Position numbers and translations under genes: made by a program. A stretch of 57,170 nt of DNA from NCBI GenBank assembly GCA_021790795.1, contig JAJYFU010000005.1, forward strand, positions 1-57,170, given 5' to 3'. Numbering within the stretch: the stretch's first letter is position 1; every line of letters starts with the position of its first letter. Below, one piece after another: positions 30,289 through 38,710 of the stretch. The stretch comes from Pseudomonadota bacterium. GTDB taxonomy: Bacteria > Pseudomonadota > Gammaproteobacteria > Steroidobacterales > Steroidobacteraceae. The notes below the pieces were generated by a model. It did not search any database. It was not told the DNA's origin and saw only the letters and a list, made by a program, of their open reading frames with translations.

Positions 30289-31858
30289 GATCGGCGGCCT
30301 TCTCCGCGATCATGATCGTCGGCGCATTCGTGTTGCCGCTGACCAGGGTCGGCATGATCGATGCGTCCACGACTCGCAGTCCTTCGATGCCCCGGACCCT
30401 CAGCTCGGCATCCACCACCGCCAGCGCATCGGCGCCCATCCTGCACGTCCCCACCGGGTGGTACTCGGTCTCCGCGGCTGCGCGCACGTAGTCCGCCAGC
30501 GCCTTGCGGTCACGGCATCCGGCGCCGGGAAACACCTCGGCACCCAGATAGGGACGAAATGGCGTCTGTGCGTAGATGTCGCGGGCCCGCCGAATGCCCT
30601 CGACGAGCGGCGCGAGATCCCCGGGCTCGCAGAGGTAGCCCGGATCGATACGCGGTGCGGCGGCGGGATCGGCGCCGGCGAGACGGATCGTCCCGCGGCT
30701 TGCGGGACGCAGGTAGCAGACATGCAGAGTCATGCCGGCACCGGGCATTCGGCGCCGGCCATGATCGACGACGTAGGCCGGAATGAAATGTAACTGCACA
30801 TCCGGGGCGGACACATCGGTGCCACTGGACAAGAACGCGCCGGCCTCCGCAATGTTGCTCACGCCCGGCCCGTTCTTGAGCAAGGCATAGCGCGCAGCGG
30901 TGAGCGCCGCGCCAAACCCGCGCGCCGCGTGATCGAGCGTCACGGGTTGCGCGCAGGCATGAATGACATGCACGTCCAGGTGATCCTGCAGGTTGCGTCC
31001 GACACCCGGCAAGTCGTGGTGGACCCGGATGCCGTGCGCCCGGATCTCATCGGCCGGCCCGATGCCTGACAGGAGCAGCAGTTGCGGTGAATTGATCGCG
31101 CCGCCGGCGAGCAGCACCTCGCGCGCCGCGTGCGCCTCGGCCGTCCGACCGGCGAACGCATAGCTGACACCGACCGCGCGCGGCCCGTTCAACAGAATGC
31201 GCAGAACGTGCGCCCCCGTCATGACTGTCAGGTTGGGCCGGCGGGCGACGGGATGCAGATAGGCGCTCGCCGCGCTGCAGCGCATCCCGGCCTTCTGCGT
31301 CACCTGGTAGAGTCCCGCTCCGGCCTGCTGGCGGCCGTTGAAATCCGGATTGCGGGCAATTCCGGCGGCCACGGCGGCCGCGACGAACACGTGGCTCAGC
31401 GGATTGGTGTAGCGGCGCTCACAGACGGTCAGCGGCCCCGCACAGCCATGCAGTTCGTCACAGATCGCTTCGTTGTTCTCGCTGCGGCGGAAGTAAGCCA
31501 GGACGTCCTGGTAGCCCCAACCGGCGTTGCCGAGATCCCGCCAGTGGTCGTAATCTCCGGGCTGCCCACGGATGTAGACCATCGCGTTGATCGAACTCGA
31601 TCCGCCGAGCGTCTTGCCCCGCGGCCAGAACAAGCGCCGGCCGCTCAGGTGCGCCTGCGGTTCCGTCTCGTAGAGCCAATTCACATCCGGAGTCGCCAGG
31701 CGGCCGATGCCCGCGGGCATGTGGATCAAGAACGAATCGTCCCGACCGCCTGCCTCCAGCACCAGCACGCGCGCCGTCGGATCGGCGCTCAGCCTGTTGG
31801 CGAGGACACAGCCCGCCGAGCCGGCGCCGACGATGATGTAATCGTATGTCGCGACCAT
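30260..31858 (-). CDS. GMC family FAD-dependent oxidoreductase (choline/alcohol dehydrogenase-like)
   Basis: A 532-residue flavoenzyme oxidising an alcohol. The FAD-binding motif is VGAGSAGCVLANRLS at about 10-24, followed by VLEAGG, the first GMC signature in GKTLGGSSSINAMVYIRG and the second in GGAINSPQLLLLSGIGPAD. The C-terminal active-site segment has YHPVGTCRMG and VVDASIMPTLVSGNTNAP. GGAGGGGAG directly precedes the ATG at 31858, so the long upstream extension of the frame is rejected. Relatives include BetA-like and AlkJ-like dehydrogenases; the substrate cannot be told from sequence. Confidence 0.93.
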   Translation of the reverse strand: MVATYDYIIVGAGSAGCVLANRLSADPTARVLVLEAGGRDDSFLIHMPAGIGRLATPDVNWLYETEPQAHLSGRRLFWPRGKTLGGSSSINAMVYIRGQPGDYDHWRDLGNAGWGYQDVLAYFRRSENNEAICDELHGCAGPLTVCERRYTNPLSHVFVAAAVAAGIARNPDFNGRQQAGAGLYQVTQKAGMRCSAASAYLHPVARRPNLTVMTGAHVLRILLNGPRAVGVSYAFAGRTAEAHAAREVLLAGGAINSPQLLLLSGIGPADEIRAHGIRVHHDLPGVGRNLQDHLDVHVIHACAQPVTLDHAARGFGAALTAARYALLKNGPGVSNIAEAGAFLSSGTDVSAPDVQLHFIPAYVVDHGRRRMPGAGMTLHVCYLRPASRGTIRLAGADPAAAPRIDPGYLCEPGDLAPLVEGIRRARDIYAQTPFRPYLGAEVFPGAGCRDRKALADYVRAAAETEYHPVGTCRMGADALAVVDAELRVRGIEGLRVVDASIMPTLVSGNTNAPTIMIAEKAADLIRGRTSSV

Positions 31859-32104
31859 CTCCCCTCCCCGACGGCGGCATGATACGCCCGCCGCGATCAG
31901 CCGAACTCTGCCGCGTCGGGTCGAGCGCGGCGAATACGCATTCACCACATTGTCGCGGCGGCGCCTGCCACGACCCGCGGCGCCGCGCGATTCCGGCGCG
32001 GACCCGCGCGTCACGCTTACATTGCGCCGGGGTGCGTTGAAGTCCGGGCCTGCTTCATCACCGAGCGTCCGCGAGACGTCCCGCGAAGACCGTCCCGAAG
32101 CCGC

Positions 32105-32752
32105 TTACTGCCCGGCCGGCGCCCGCCGCCGCTTCAGGAAGGGCAGCGCCACCGGGATCAGCGAGACCACGATGATGAGGATCGTGACGAGCCCGAAGTT
32201 GTGCCGGACGAGCGGCACGTTGCCGAAAAAATACCCGCCCCAGAGCAGCAGCAACACCCACGTGAAGCCGCCCAGGACGCTGTAGAGCTGAAAGCGCGCG
32301 TAGGGCATGCGCCCGACGCCGGCGACGAAGGGCATACAGGTGCGGATGACGGGGATGAAGCAGGAGACGACGACGGCCTTGCCGCCGTGACGCTGGAAGA
32401 ACGCCTCGGTCCGGCGCAGGTATTCGACCTTCAGCAGCCGGTAGCGGCCGCTGAACGCGGGCGGCCCGATCCGCCTTCCGACGCCGTAGTTGACCGCGTA
32501 GCCGAGCACGGCCGCCAGACCCAACACCAGCGAGGCCAACGGCGCGCTCAGCCTGCCCGTCGTGTCCACGGCGGCGAGTGTTCCAACGCCGAACAGCAGC
32601 GAGTCCCCGGGCAGAAACACCGCCACCACGAGCCCGGTCTGCGCAAAGATGATGCTGAACAGGATCGGATAGGTCCAAATGCCGACCGCGGCCAGCAGCG
32701 CCGCCAGATGCCGGTTCAGGTGCAGAACGAGGTCGATGAGCCACGCGATCAT
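32105..32752 (-). CDS. DedA family membrane protein
   Basis: A 215-residue inner-membrane protein of the DedA/VTT superfamily, whose members include undecaprenyl-phosphate and other lipid flippases that support envelope homeostasis. Features are the N-terminal re-entrant region with FLPGDSLLFGVGTLAA, GRRIG, EAFFQRHGGKAVVVSCFIPVIRT with the conserved Arg, and FVAGVGRMPYARF, followed by C-terminal helices. It lies 9 bp after envC on the same strand, so the two may be cotranscribed. Confidence 0.93.
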   Translation of the reverse strand: MIAWLIDLVLHLNRHLAALLAAVGIWTYPILFSIIFAQTGLVVAVFLPGDSLLFGVGTLAAVDTTGRLSAPLASLVLGLAAVLGYAVNYGVGRRIGPPAFSGRYRLLKVEYLRRTEAFFQRHGGKAVVVSCFIPVIRTCMPFVAGVGRMPYARFQLYSVLGGFTWVLLLLWGGYFFGNVPLVRHNFGLVTILIIVVSLIPVALPFLKRRRAPAGQ

Positions 32753-32761
32753 GGTGCGAGT

Positions 32762-33946
32762 TTACCGGGCATGGTGCTCGAGCCACAGTCGCGGATCGAC
32801 CGGCTGGGTGCCGTGGCGGATGCCGAAGTACAGCTCCGGTCGGCTCGCGCCTCCGGTGTCGCCCGCCGCCGCGACGACCTGTCCGGCCGCCACCTGCTGC
32901 CCGACCTGCGCATCGAGATGATCATTGTGGCCGTAGAGGCTCATATATCCGCCGCCGTTATCGATGATGATCAGCAGGCCCAGGCCGGCCAGCCAGTGGG
33001 CATAGACCACCCTCCCGGCGGCCACGGCGTGGACCGGCGCGTCGAGCTGTGTGGCGATGAGATCCCCGTCCCAGCGCAAGCTGCCGGCCCGCGGCTGACC
33101 GAAGCGTGCGATGAGCCGTCCGGCAACGGGCCAGGGCAAGTGTCCCTGCAGCCGGGCAAAGCGCTGATGCGGCCGCTCGGCGGGCATGCGGGCCTCGGCC
33201 CGCCGCAACGCCGCGAGCAGCGACATCAGGCCCCGTCGCTGAGCGCGCAAGCGAAGCAGGCGCTGCGCGCGCGTGCGCGTACGCCCGGCGATGTCCGCCA
33301 GCACCTGGCGGCGCTGCGCGCTGGCGCGCTCGAGGGCGCTGAGCTGTTTTTGCCGCTGGCGCTCGAGCCCGGCGAGCTGAGCATCGGCGGCGCTCAATTG
33401 CCGGTCCAGCTGAGCAATATGCCGCAGGTCCGCCTCGATGGCGTGGATGGCCTCGGCCCGCTGGCGGCCGAAATAGCTGTAGTAGGCGAACATCCGCTGC
33501 ATGCGTCCCGGATTGCCGTGATTCAGCAGCAGCGTGAGCGCGCCTTGTCCTCCGATCAGGTAGGCCGAACGGAATTCCGCCGCCAAGGCGCGGCGCGTGC
33601 GGGCCAGCTGTACCTGGCGCGAACGCCGGCGCGCCGCCAGCCGTGCGCGCCGCGCGGCGTCGACGTCCCGCTCGCGGCGGATTGCGGCAAGCGCCGCCCG
33701 GGCTGCCCCCGCGGACTGCTCGGTGGCGCGCAGCTGGCGGGTGAGGCGGCTCTGCTCGATGCGCGACTGATCGACCTGGCGGACGATGCGCGCGATCTGA
33801 GCCTGGACGGCCTGCAACTGCGCCTGAGCCCGGCGTGCCGCCAGCTGGGGTACGACGCGGCCCCTGGCGGGCACAGTCGCGAGCAGCGCGAGCGCGAGCG
33901 TAAGGACCCACGACCTGGGGATCGGGGCACGGAGCCGAAGAGACAT
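32762..33946 (-). CDS. envC: Murein hydrolase activator EnvC (degenerate LytM/M23 domain)
   Basis: Periplasmic activator of AmiA/AmiB amidases at the septum, 394 residues. A signal peptide (SWVLTLALALLATVPARG) is followed by a long coiled coil from about 35 to 260 and a C-terminal LytM domain. In that domain the zinc ligands are not intact: the usual HxGxD reads RWDGDL, as expected for a regulator rather than an enzyme, while LYGHNDHL and GGASRPELYFGIR are kept. It is divergent from the rhodanese-grxC-secB-gpsA operon as in E. coli. The start is uncertain among 33946, 33958 and further upstream. Confidence 0.9.
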   Translation of the reverse strand: MSLRLRAPIPRSWVLTLALALLATVPARGRVVPQLAARRAQAQLQAVQAQIARIVRQVDQSRIEQSRLTRQLRATEQSAGAARAALAAIRRERDVDAARRARLAARRRSRQVQLARTRRALAAEFRSAYLIGGQGALTLLLNHGNPGRMQRMFAYYSYFGRQRAEAIHAIEADLRHIAQLDRQLSAADAQLAGLERQRQKQLSALERASAQRRQVLADIAGRTRTRAQRLLRLRAQRRGLMSLLAALRRAEARMPAERPHQRFARLQGHLPWPVAGRLIARFGQPRAGSLRWDGDLIATQLDAPVHAVAAGRVVYAHWLAGLGLLIIIDNGGGYMSLYGHNDHLDAQVGQQVAAGQVVAAAGDTGGASRPELYFGIRHGTQPVDPRLWLEHHAR

Positions 33947-33966
33947 GCCGGATTGCATTGGGGCGC

Positions 33967-33972
33967 TATAAT
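33967..33972 (+). promoter_or_regulatory. Probable -10 box of the rhodanese-grxC-secB-gpsA operon
   Basis: A perfect TATAAT on the plus strand, 59 bp ahead of the rhodanese start, in the divergent gap with envC. No clear TTGACA is seen 16-18 bp upstream, so the -35 element must be weak or activator-dependent. Confidence 0.45.
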
Positions 33973-34031
33973 GCGCGACCTTTTGGCGCCCGATATCATC
34001 TTCTTCTCTATTTATTTCCACTGGCATTGCT

Positions 34032-34475
34032 GTGTTTACCGACAATCTCGCCCACTATAGCGATCTGCATCCTCTGTTGGTTTGGGGAACCGCCGCGGTG
34101 GCGGTCGTCGCGATCGTGGTCGAGATCCGGGCTCGATCCGAAAGTTTCGCCTCCGTATCGCCGCAAGAGGCCATCCAGCTGATGAATCGCGGCGCGCTGG
34201 CCATCGATCTGCGGTCGGCGGGCGAATTCGCGGACGGACACGTGCCGGGCGCGCGCCGCATGGACGGGGAGCAGGTTCTCAAGGCCGCGGAGCTGCTGAA
34301 GAAGCACCAGGGTAAATCGCTGATCGTGTGCTGCAATACCGGCTCGCTGGCCGCGGCCGCGGTGCGCCAGCTGCGCGAGCAGGGTTTCGCGCAGGCGGTG
34401 ACCCTGCGCGGCGGGCTGTCCGCGTGGCGCGCCGAGCACCTGCCGGTGGAGAAACAGGCGGGCGGCGGCACATGA
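34032..34475 (+). CDS. Membrane-anchored rhodanese-like protein (YibN type)
   Basis: A 147-residue single-domain sulfurtransferase-like protein. An N-terminal membrane helix lies at about 14-31 (LLVWGTAAVAVVAIVVEI). The rhodanese domain has AIDLRSAGEFADGHVPGARRM, the active-site loop CNTGSLA with Cys101, and LRGGLSAWRAEHLPV. The start is GTG. It heads the operon with grxC, secB and gpsA, the same order as E. coli yibN-grxC-secB-gpsA, and its stop overlaps the grxC start as ATGA. The sulfur donor is unknown. Confidence 0.92.
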   Translation: MFTDNLAHYSDLHPLLVWGTAAVAVVAIVVEIRARSESFASVSPQEAIQLMNRGALAIDLRSAGEFADGHVPGARRMDGEQVLKAAELLKKHQGKSLIVCCNTGSLAAAAVRQLREQGFAQAVTLRGGLSAWRAEHLPVEKQAGGGT

Positions 34476-34738
34476 GCGGGCCTCCGGTGCTCCTGTACGC
34501 CACGAGCTGGTGCCCATACTGTGAGCGCGCACGGCGCCTGCTGCGGGAAAAAGGCGCTACCGTGCGGGAAATCGACGTAGATGCGTCGCCGGAGGCGCGC
34601 GCCGAGATGATCGCGCGCAGCAGGCGGCATACCGTACCGCAGATTTTCGTCGGCGAGCGGCATATCGGCGGTTGTGACGATCTCTATGCGCTCGATGCCC
34701 GTGGCGGCCTCGAGACACTTTTGAACAGCGGAGTTTGA
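34472..34738 (+). CDS. grxC: Glutaredoxin 3
   Basis: An 88-residue cytoplasmic thiol oxidoreductase with the dithiol active site CPYC (Cys14, Cys17) in LLYATSWCPYCERARRLL. The cis-proline glutathione-binding loop is HTVPQIFVGERHIGGCDDLYAL. Length and layout are typical of class 1 glutaredoxins. It is coupled to the preceding rhodanese gene through ATGA and followed 3 bp later by secB. Confidence 0.95.
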   Translation: MSGPPVLLYATSWCPYCERARRLLREKGATVREIDVDASPEARAEMIARSRRHTVPQIFVGERHIGGCDDLYALDARGGLETLLNSGV

Positions 34739-34741
34739 ACC

Positions 34742-35233
34742 ATGGCGAATGAAGCCGCCGGCATCGCGCCGGCACCCGAAGCGACCACCGGCCCGATCCT
34801 TCACCTGCAGCACGTGTACCTCAAGGACTGCTCGTACGAGGCCCCGGATGGACCGCGCGGCGAAGGCAACTGGAACCCGCAGATCAATCTGGACCTGCAG
34901 ACCGGCGTGACGGAACTTTCGCCGGAGATTCAGGAAGTGGTGCTGACCGTGACCGTATCCGCCAAGCAGGGAGAGAAGACGGCCTTCCTGGTCGAGGTCA
35001 AACAGGCTGGGGTGTTTTTGCTGCGCAACCTGTCGGAAGAGGACACCAAGCGCGCGTTCGGCGCAATCTGCCCGAGCGTGCTGTTCCCGTATGCCCGGGC
35101 TCAGGTCTCTCACCTGATCACTCAGGGGGGCTTCCCGCAGCTGCTGCTGCCGCCGGTGAACTTCGACGCACTGTTCGCCGCGAACACGAATCAGAATTCG
35201 CAGGACGCACCGGCCAGCCCTCAGCCGAATTGA
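34742..35233 (+). CDS. secB: Protein-export chaperone SecB
   Basis: Cytoplasmic tetrameric chaperone that keeps preproteins unfolded and hands them to SecA; 163 residues. Conserved segments include LHLQHVYLKDCSYEAPDGP, NPQINLDLQTG, VLTVTVSAKQGEKTAFLVEVKQAGVF and ICPSVLFPYARAQVSHLITQGGFPQLLLPPVNFDALF. Position after grxC and before gpsA is the classic one. Confidence 0.97.
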   Translation: MANEAAGIAPAPEATTGPILHLQHVYLKDCSYEAPDGPRGEGNWNPQINLDLQTGVTELSPEIQEVVLTVTVSAKQGEKTAFLVEVKQAGVFLLRNLSEEDTKRAFGAICPSVLFPYARAQVSHLITQGGFPQLLLPPVNFDALFAANTNQNSQDAPASPQPN

Positions 35234-36276
35234 CGGACACCGCGGCTGCGCCGACCGTGAGCGCCCCTTCCGCGAGCGGCCCGCCGGTTGCCGTGCTCGG
35301 AGCGGGCTCGTGGGGAACGGCGCTCGCGATTCAGTTCGCGCGCTGTGCCCGGCCGACCCGCCTTTGGGGCCGCGATCGGGCGCAGCTTGCGGACATGGCC
35401 CGGCAGCGGCGCAACGAGCGTTACCTGCCCTCGGCCACCTTCCCCGAGGCATTGCAGATCGAGCCTGATCTTGCCGCGGCGGTGGCCGGCGCCCGTGATC
35501 TGCTGATCGCCGTACCGAGCCACGCCTTCCGTGATCTCTTGACCCAGGTGCTGCCGCTGCTCGGGCGAGATACGAAACTGGCCTGGGCCACCAAGGGGTT
35601 CGAGCTCCCCTCGGGCCTGCTGCCGCATCAAGTCGCACGCGAAGTACTCGAGCCCGGCCGCTCCGTGGCAATTCTGTCGGGACCGACGTTCGCGCGCGAG
35701 GTCGGCGGCGGCCTGCCGACCGCGATGACCATCGCCTCCGCGGACCGCGCCTTCGCCGCCTCGCTGGCGAAAGACCTGTCGTCGGAAAACTTCCGGGCCT
35801 ACACCTCGAGCGACATTGTGGGCGTCGAGGTCGGCGGCGCCGTCAAGAATGTGCTGGCAATCGGCGCAGGACTCTCGGACGGACTGGGCCTGGGCGCCAA
35901 CACGCGGGTCGCCCTGATCACGCGGGGGTTGGCTGAAATGATGCGGCTCGGCGTCGCGCTCGGCGCGCGCCGCGAGACGTTCATGGGCTTGGCCGGACTC
36001 GGTGACCTGGTGCTCACCTGCACCGACGATCAGTCGCGCAACCGACAGCTGGGACTGCAGATTGCGGCCGGTCGCACACCGCGGGAGGTGCTCGCGGCCA
36101 TCGGTCAGGTGGTGGAAGGCTACCCGGCGGCGCGGGCGCTGCACGACGTCGCCGCCCGGCACGGCGTGGAGATGCCGCTCAGCGAGAGCGTGTATCGCGT
36201 GCTCTACGAGGGCGTCACGCCTCGCGAGGCCGTCCGGGAGCTGATGACCCGCCCCATCAAGTCCGAGCTGGAGTAG
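35230..36276 (+). CDS. gpsA: Glycerol-3-phosphate dehydrogenase [NAD(P)+]
   Basis: Reduces dihydroxyacetone phosphate to sn-glycerol-3-phosphate for phospholipid synthesis. The 348-residue product has the nucleotide-binding motif VAVLGAGSWGTALA (about 20-33), LAWATKGFE, LSGPTFAREV, the catalytic-lysine region GGAVKNVLAIGAG and TRGLAEMMRLG. The start is a TTG whose last two bases overlap the secB stop (TTGA); a GTG at 35257 is an alternative. cysE, the next gene in E. coli, is absent. Confidence 0.95.
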   Translation: MTDTAAAPTVSAPSASGPPVAVLGAGSWGTALAIQFARCARPTRLWGRDRAQLADMARQRRNERYLPSATFPEALQIEPDLAAAVAGARDLLIAVPSHAFRDLLTQVLPLLGRDTKLAWATKGFELPSGLLPHQVAREVLEPGRSVAILSGPTFAREVGGGLPTAMTIASADRAFAASLAKDLSSENFRAYTSSDIVGVEVGGAVKNVLAIGAGLSDGLGLGANTRVALITRGLAEMMRLGVALGARRETFMGLAGLGDLVLTCTDDQSRNRQLGLQIAAGRTPREVLAAIGQVVEGYPAARALHDVAARHGVEMPLSESVYRVLYEGVTPREAVRELMTRPIKSELE

Positions 36277-36292
36277 ACGGCCGACGCCGGAC

Positions 36293-36685
36293 TCAGCCGT
36301 GATGCCACAGGGCACGCGCCGCCCCGAACACGGCGCCGAGCACCAGCAGCAGGGTGGGGCCACCGGACAGCGCAAAGCCGAGGCTGCGGGTCTTCGGATC
36401 CTTCACGTAGGCAAAGAAGTACACCAGCCGGCCGATCAAGTAGAGAATGCCGAGGCCCGCCGCGACCGCCGGGCTCAGATCGCGGGCGAAGATCCACATC
36501 GCCGGCACCCACATGACCAGAAGCTCGAGCGTGTTCATCTGAACCCGGTAGTAACGCTCGAACATTTCGTGGCCGCTCGTCGCCGGCGCGGCGACACCGA
36601 AGCGGCCGCGCGCCCGGCCGACGGCGGCACCGAAGGCGAAGAACTCCAGCAGTGCCAAAGCCATCACCAGGTATACCAGCGCCAT
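36293..36685 (-). CDS. MAPEG family membrane protein
   Basis: A 130-residue protein with four membrane helices. It matches the MAPEG family (membrane-associated proteins in eicosanoid and glutathione metabolism) in ERYYRVQMNTLELLVMWVPAMWIFA and GRLVYFFAYVKDPKTRSLGF. The start MALVYLVMALALLEFF at 36685 fits the first helix; the longer upstream frame is rejected. Bacterial members may be glutathione transferases, but activity here is unknown. Confidence 0.88.
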   Translation of the reverse strand: MALVYLVMALALLEFFAFGAAVGRARGRFGVAAPATSGHEMFERYYRVQMNTLELLVMWVPAMWIFARDLSPAVAAGLGILYLIGRLVYFFAYVKDPKTRSLGFALSGGPTLLLVLGAVFGAARALWHHG

Positions 36686-36824
36686 GCGGGCCTCCGAATT
36701 CGCCAGGATCAATACGGGGCATCGGTCCGCTCGTGAGCGGAGCGCTATTGTGCCGGTTTCCGGTCTTCCGTGCGTCCCTTCGAGCACGGGTCTGGATCTG
36801 CACGCAAGGAGCGTCGATGGCACA

Positions 36825-37277
36825 ATGGCGGCCATGGAAAAGACTCGGGGATATGCTCATCGGCTCGATCTGCGCACCGGTGTGACCCCCGTCTGGACGG
36901 CGCTCACCGAACAGCGGCTGCTCACCCAGTGGTGCTCGCCGGATGCCGCCATCAGCGCCCGACCCGGCGGCCTGTTCCGCGCATGCATCGACCGGATGAC
37001 CGAGCTGGAGGCCTGCATCGACGTGTTCGAGCCGGGCAAGCGGCTGCGGCTGATCTACCTGCCGTCGGCCGCTCTGCCGCCGGCCGATAGCGCGCTGGTC
37101 GACGATTTCATTCTCGAGCCGGCCCGTTCGGGAACGATCCTGCGGCTGCTCGGCTCGGGCGTGCCGGGCGAATCGGCATGGGACCTCCCCTATCTGCGGC
37201 ACCGCAACGGCTGGCAGGCCGCACTGGTGCGACTCAGAGCGCTGCTCGATTCAGCGAGCGATCTGGAGGAACCTTGA
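36825..37277 (+). CDS. SRPBCC (START/Bet v1-like, AHSA1-type) domain protein
   Basis: A 150-residue soluble protein with the helix-grip pattern: VWTALTEQRLLTQWCSPDAAISARPGG at the start, a central beta-sheet (ELEACIDVFEPGKRLRLIYLP, FILEPARSGTILRLLGSG) and a long C-terminal helix (NGWQAALVRLRALLDSA). The last helix of this fold lines a ligand cavity; the ligand is unknown. The ATG at 36834 is an equally possible start. Its stop overlaps the TTG start of the next gene. Confidence 0.8.
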   Translation: MAAMEKTRGYAHRLDLRTGVTPVWTALTEQRLLTQWCSPDAAISARPGGLFRACIDRMTELEACIDVFEPGKRLRLIYLPSAALPPADSALVDDFILEPARSGTILRLLGSGVPGESAWDLPYLRHRNGWQAALVRLRALLDSASDLEEP

Positions 37278-37651
37278 CGGCATTCGTACTGCGCGCCCTG
37301 GTCAGTGCGCTCGGTCTGTGGGCGGCCACGCGCTGGGTTCCGGGCATCCGCATCGACAATGCGGGAACACTGATACTGGCCGGCCTTCTGCTCGGCATCG
37401 TCAACGCGATCGTCCGACCCGTCGTCATTTTGCTGACACTGCCGTTGACGGTACTGACGCTGGGTATATTCCTGCTGGTGATCAATACCGCCATGCTGGC
37501 GCTGGTGGCCTGGATACTTCCCGGTTTTCACCTCACCGGCGGGTTTTGGACGGCCTTCCAGGCGGCGCTCATCGTCTGGGTGGCTGGCTGGCTCGCCTCC
37601 TGGCTGATCGGGCCGAAGGGCCGGATCGAGATTCACATCCATCGACCCTGA
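37274..37651 (+). CDS. Small four-helix membrane protein, phage-holin superfamily IV-like
   Basis: A 125-residue membrane protein with four hydrophobic segments and the conserved pattern GLLLGIVNAIVRPVVILLTLPLTVLTLG, typical of the PF04020 family (named phage holin family but usually chromosomal and of unknown function). GGAGG 5 bp upstream supports the TTG start, which overlaps the preceding stop as TTGA. The C-terminus is basic and cytoplasmic (GPKGRIEIHIHRP). No lysis genes are nearby, so a phage origin is not supported. Confidence 0.82.
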   Translation: MTAFVLRALVSALGLWAATRWVPGIRIDNAGTLILAGLLLGIVNAIVRPVVILLTLPLTVLTLGIFLLVINTAMLALVAWILPGFHLTGGFWTAFQAALIVWVAGWLASWLIGPKGRIEIHIHRP

Positions 37652-37723
37652 GACCGTGGCCCCGCGCGAGCGGTGCGATAATGCCGAGTCCACCCAGCCT
37701 TGGGCTTGATCCACGAAGACGCA

Positions 37724-38671
37724 ATGATCCCCGAATCGACCGCGCCCCCCGAATCGCTCCGCCTGAAGTTCTGCGGCCTGCACTTTGCCTCGCCCATCGT
37801 CCTGCTTTCCGGCTGCGTCGGGTTCGGCGAGGAGTACACGCGTATCGAGGGCTTCTCCAACCGCGATGCCGGCGCGGTGGTGCTCAAGGGCACGACTCTG
37901 GCGCCGCGGCTCGGCAACCCGGCACACCGCGTGTATGAGACGCCGGCTGGCCTGCTCAACGCGATCGGTCTGCAGAACCCCGGCACGGAGCAGGTGATCG
38001 CGCGCATTCTTCCGGAGCTGGACTTCGGCGAGACACGCTTCATTGCCAACGTGTCCGGCTCGACGGTCGAGGAATACGCCGAGATCACCCGGTTGTTCGA
38101 TCAGTCCCCGATCGACGCGATCGAGATCAACATCTCCTGTCCCAACGTCAAGGAAGGCGGCGTCGCCTTCGGCAATTATCCCGACATGTCGGCGCAGGTG
38201 GTGGAAGCGTGCCGGCGTGTCACCGGCAAGCCGCTCATCACCAAGCTTTCGCCGAACCAGACTGACATCCGCGAGAATGCCCGCCGCTGCATCGAAGCGG
38301 GCACGGATGCGCTGGCGGTGATCAACACCGTGATGGGCATGGCCATCGATGCGCACAGCCGCCGCCCGGTGATCGGCAACATCCAGGGGGGGCTCTCGGG
38401 ACCGGCGATCAAGCCGATCGCGCTGCTGAAGGTGCACCAGGTCTACGACGTGGCGCACAAGCACGGCATTCCCATCATCGGACAGGGCGGCATCACGACG
38501 GCCACCGATGCGATCGAGTTCCTGGTCGCGGGCGCGAGCGCCGTCGGGGTCGGCACCGCGCTCTTTTACGACCCGATGGTCTGCAAGCGCATCAATGCCG
38601 GCATCGCCGAGTATCTCGGCGAGCACGGCTTTGCCGGCGTCGCGGAGCTCACCGGCACGCTGCGCGTGTGA
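37724..38671 (+). CDS. Dihydroorotate dehydrogenase, class 1B-like catalytic subunit
   Basis: A 315-residue FMN protein for pyrimidine synthesis. LKFCGLHFASPIVLLSGCVGFGEEY begins the TIM barrel. The class 1 active-site cysteine Cys139 lies in INISCPNVKEGGVAFG, the pattern of PyrD type B rather than the membrane-bound class 2 enzyme with active-site serine that most gammaproteobacteria use. GGLSGPAIKPIALLKVHQV, IIGQGGI and the phosphate loop GASAVGVGTALF complete the domain. Class 1B enzymes normally work with a PyrK iron-sulfur/FAD subunit; none is adjacent. A TTG start at 37700 is also open. Confidence 0.88.
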   Translation: MIPESTAPPESLRLKFCGLHFASPIVLLSGCVGFGEEYTRIEGFSNRDAGAVVLKGTTLAPRLGNPAHRVYETPAGLLNAIGLQNPGTEQVIARILPELDFGETRFIANVSGSTVEEYAEITRLFDQSPIDAIEINISCPNVKEGGVAFGNYPDMSAQVVEACRRVTGKPLITKLSPNQTDIRENARRCIEAGTDALAVINTVMGMAIDAHSRRPVIGNIQGGLSGPAIKPIALLKVHQVYDVAHKHGIPIIGQGGITTATDAIEFLVAGASAVGVGTALFYDPMVCKRINAGIAEYLGEHGFAGVAELTGTLRV

Positions 38672-38710
38672 CGCCGGCTCTCCGCGCCGTGAATCGCGGC
38701 CGCTGCGGAC

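Noticed and set aside
32762-33946. EnvC with broken M23 zinc ligands as a novel pseudoenzyme
   Set aside because: Loss of the metal ligands is the known state of EnvC activators, so it is expected here.
37274-37651. Phage holin, hence a prophage remnant
   Set aside because: The family name is misleading; there are no lysin, integrase, capsid or attachment sequences, and the flanking genes are ordinary chromosomal ones.
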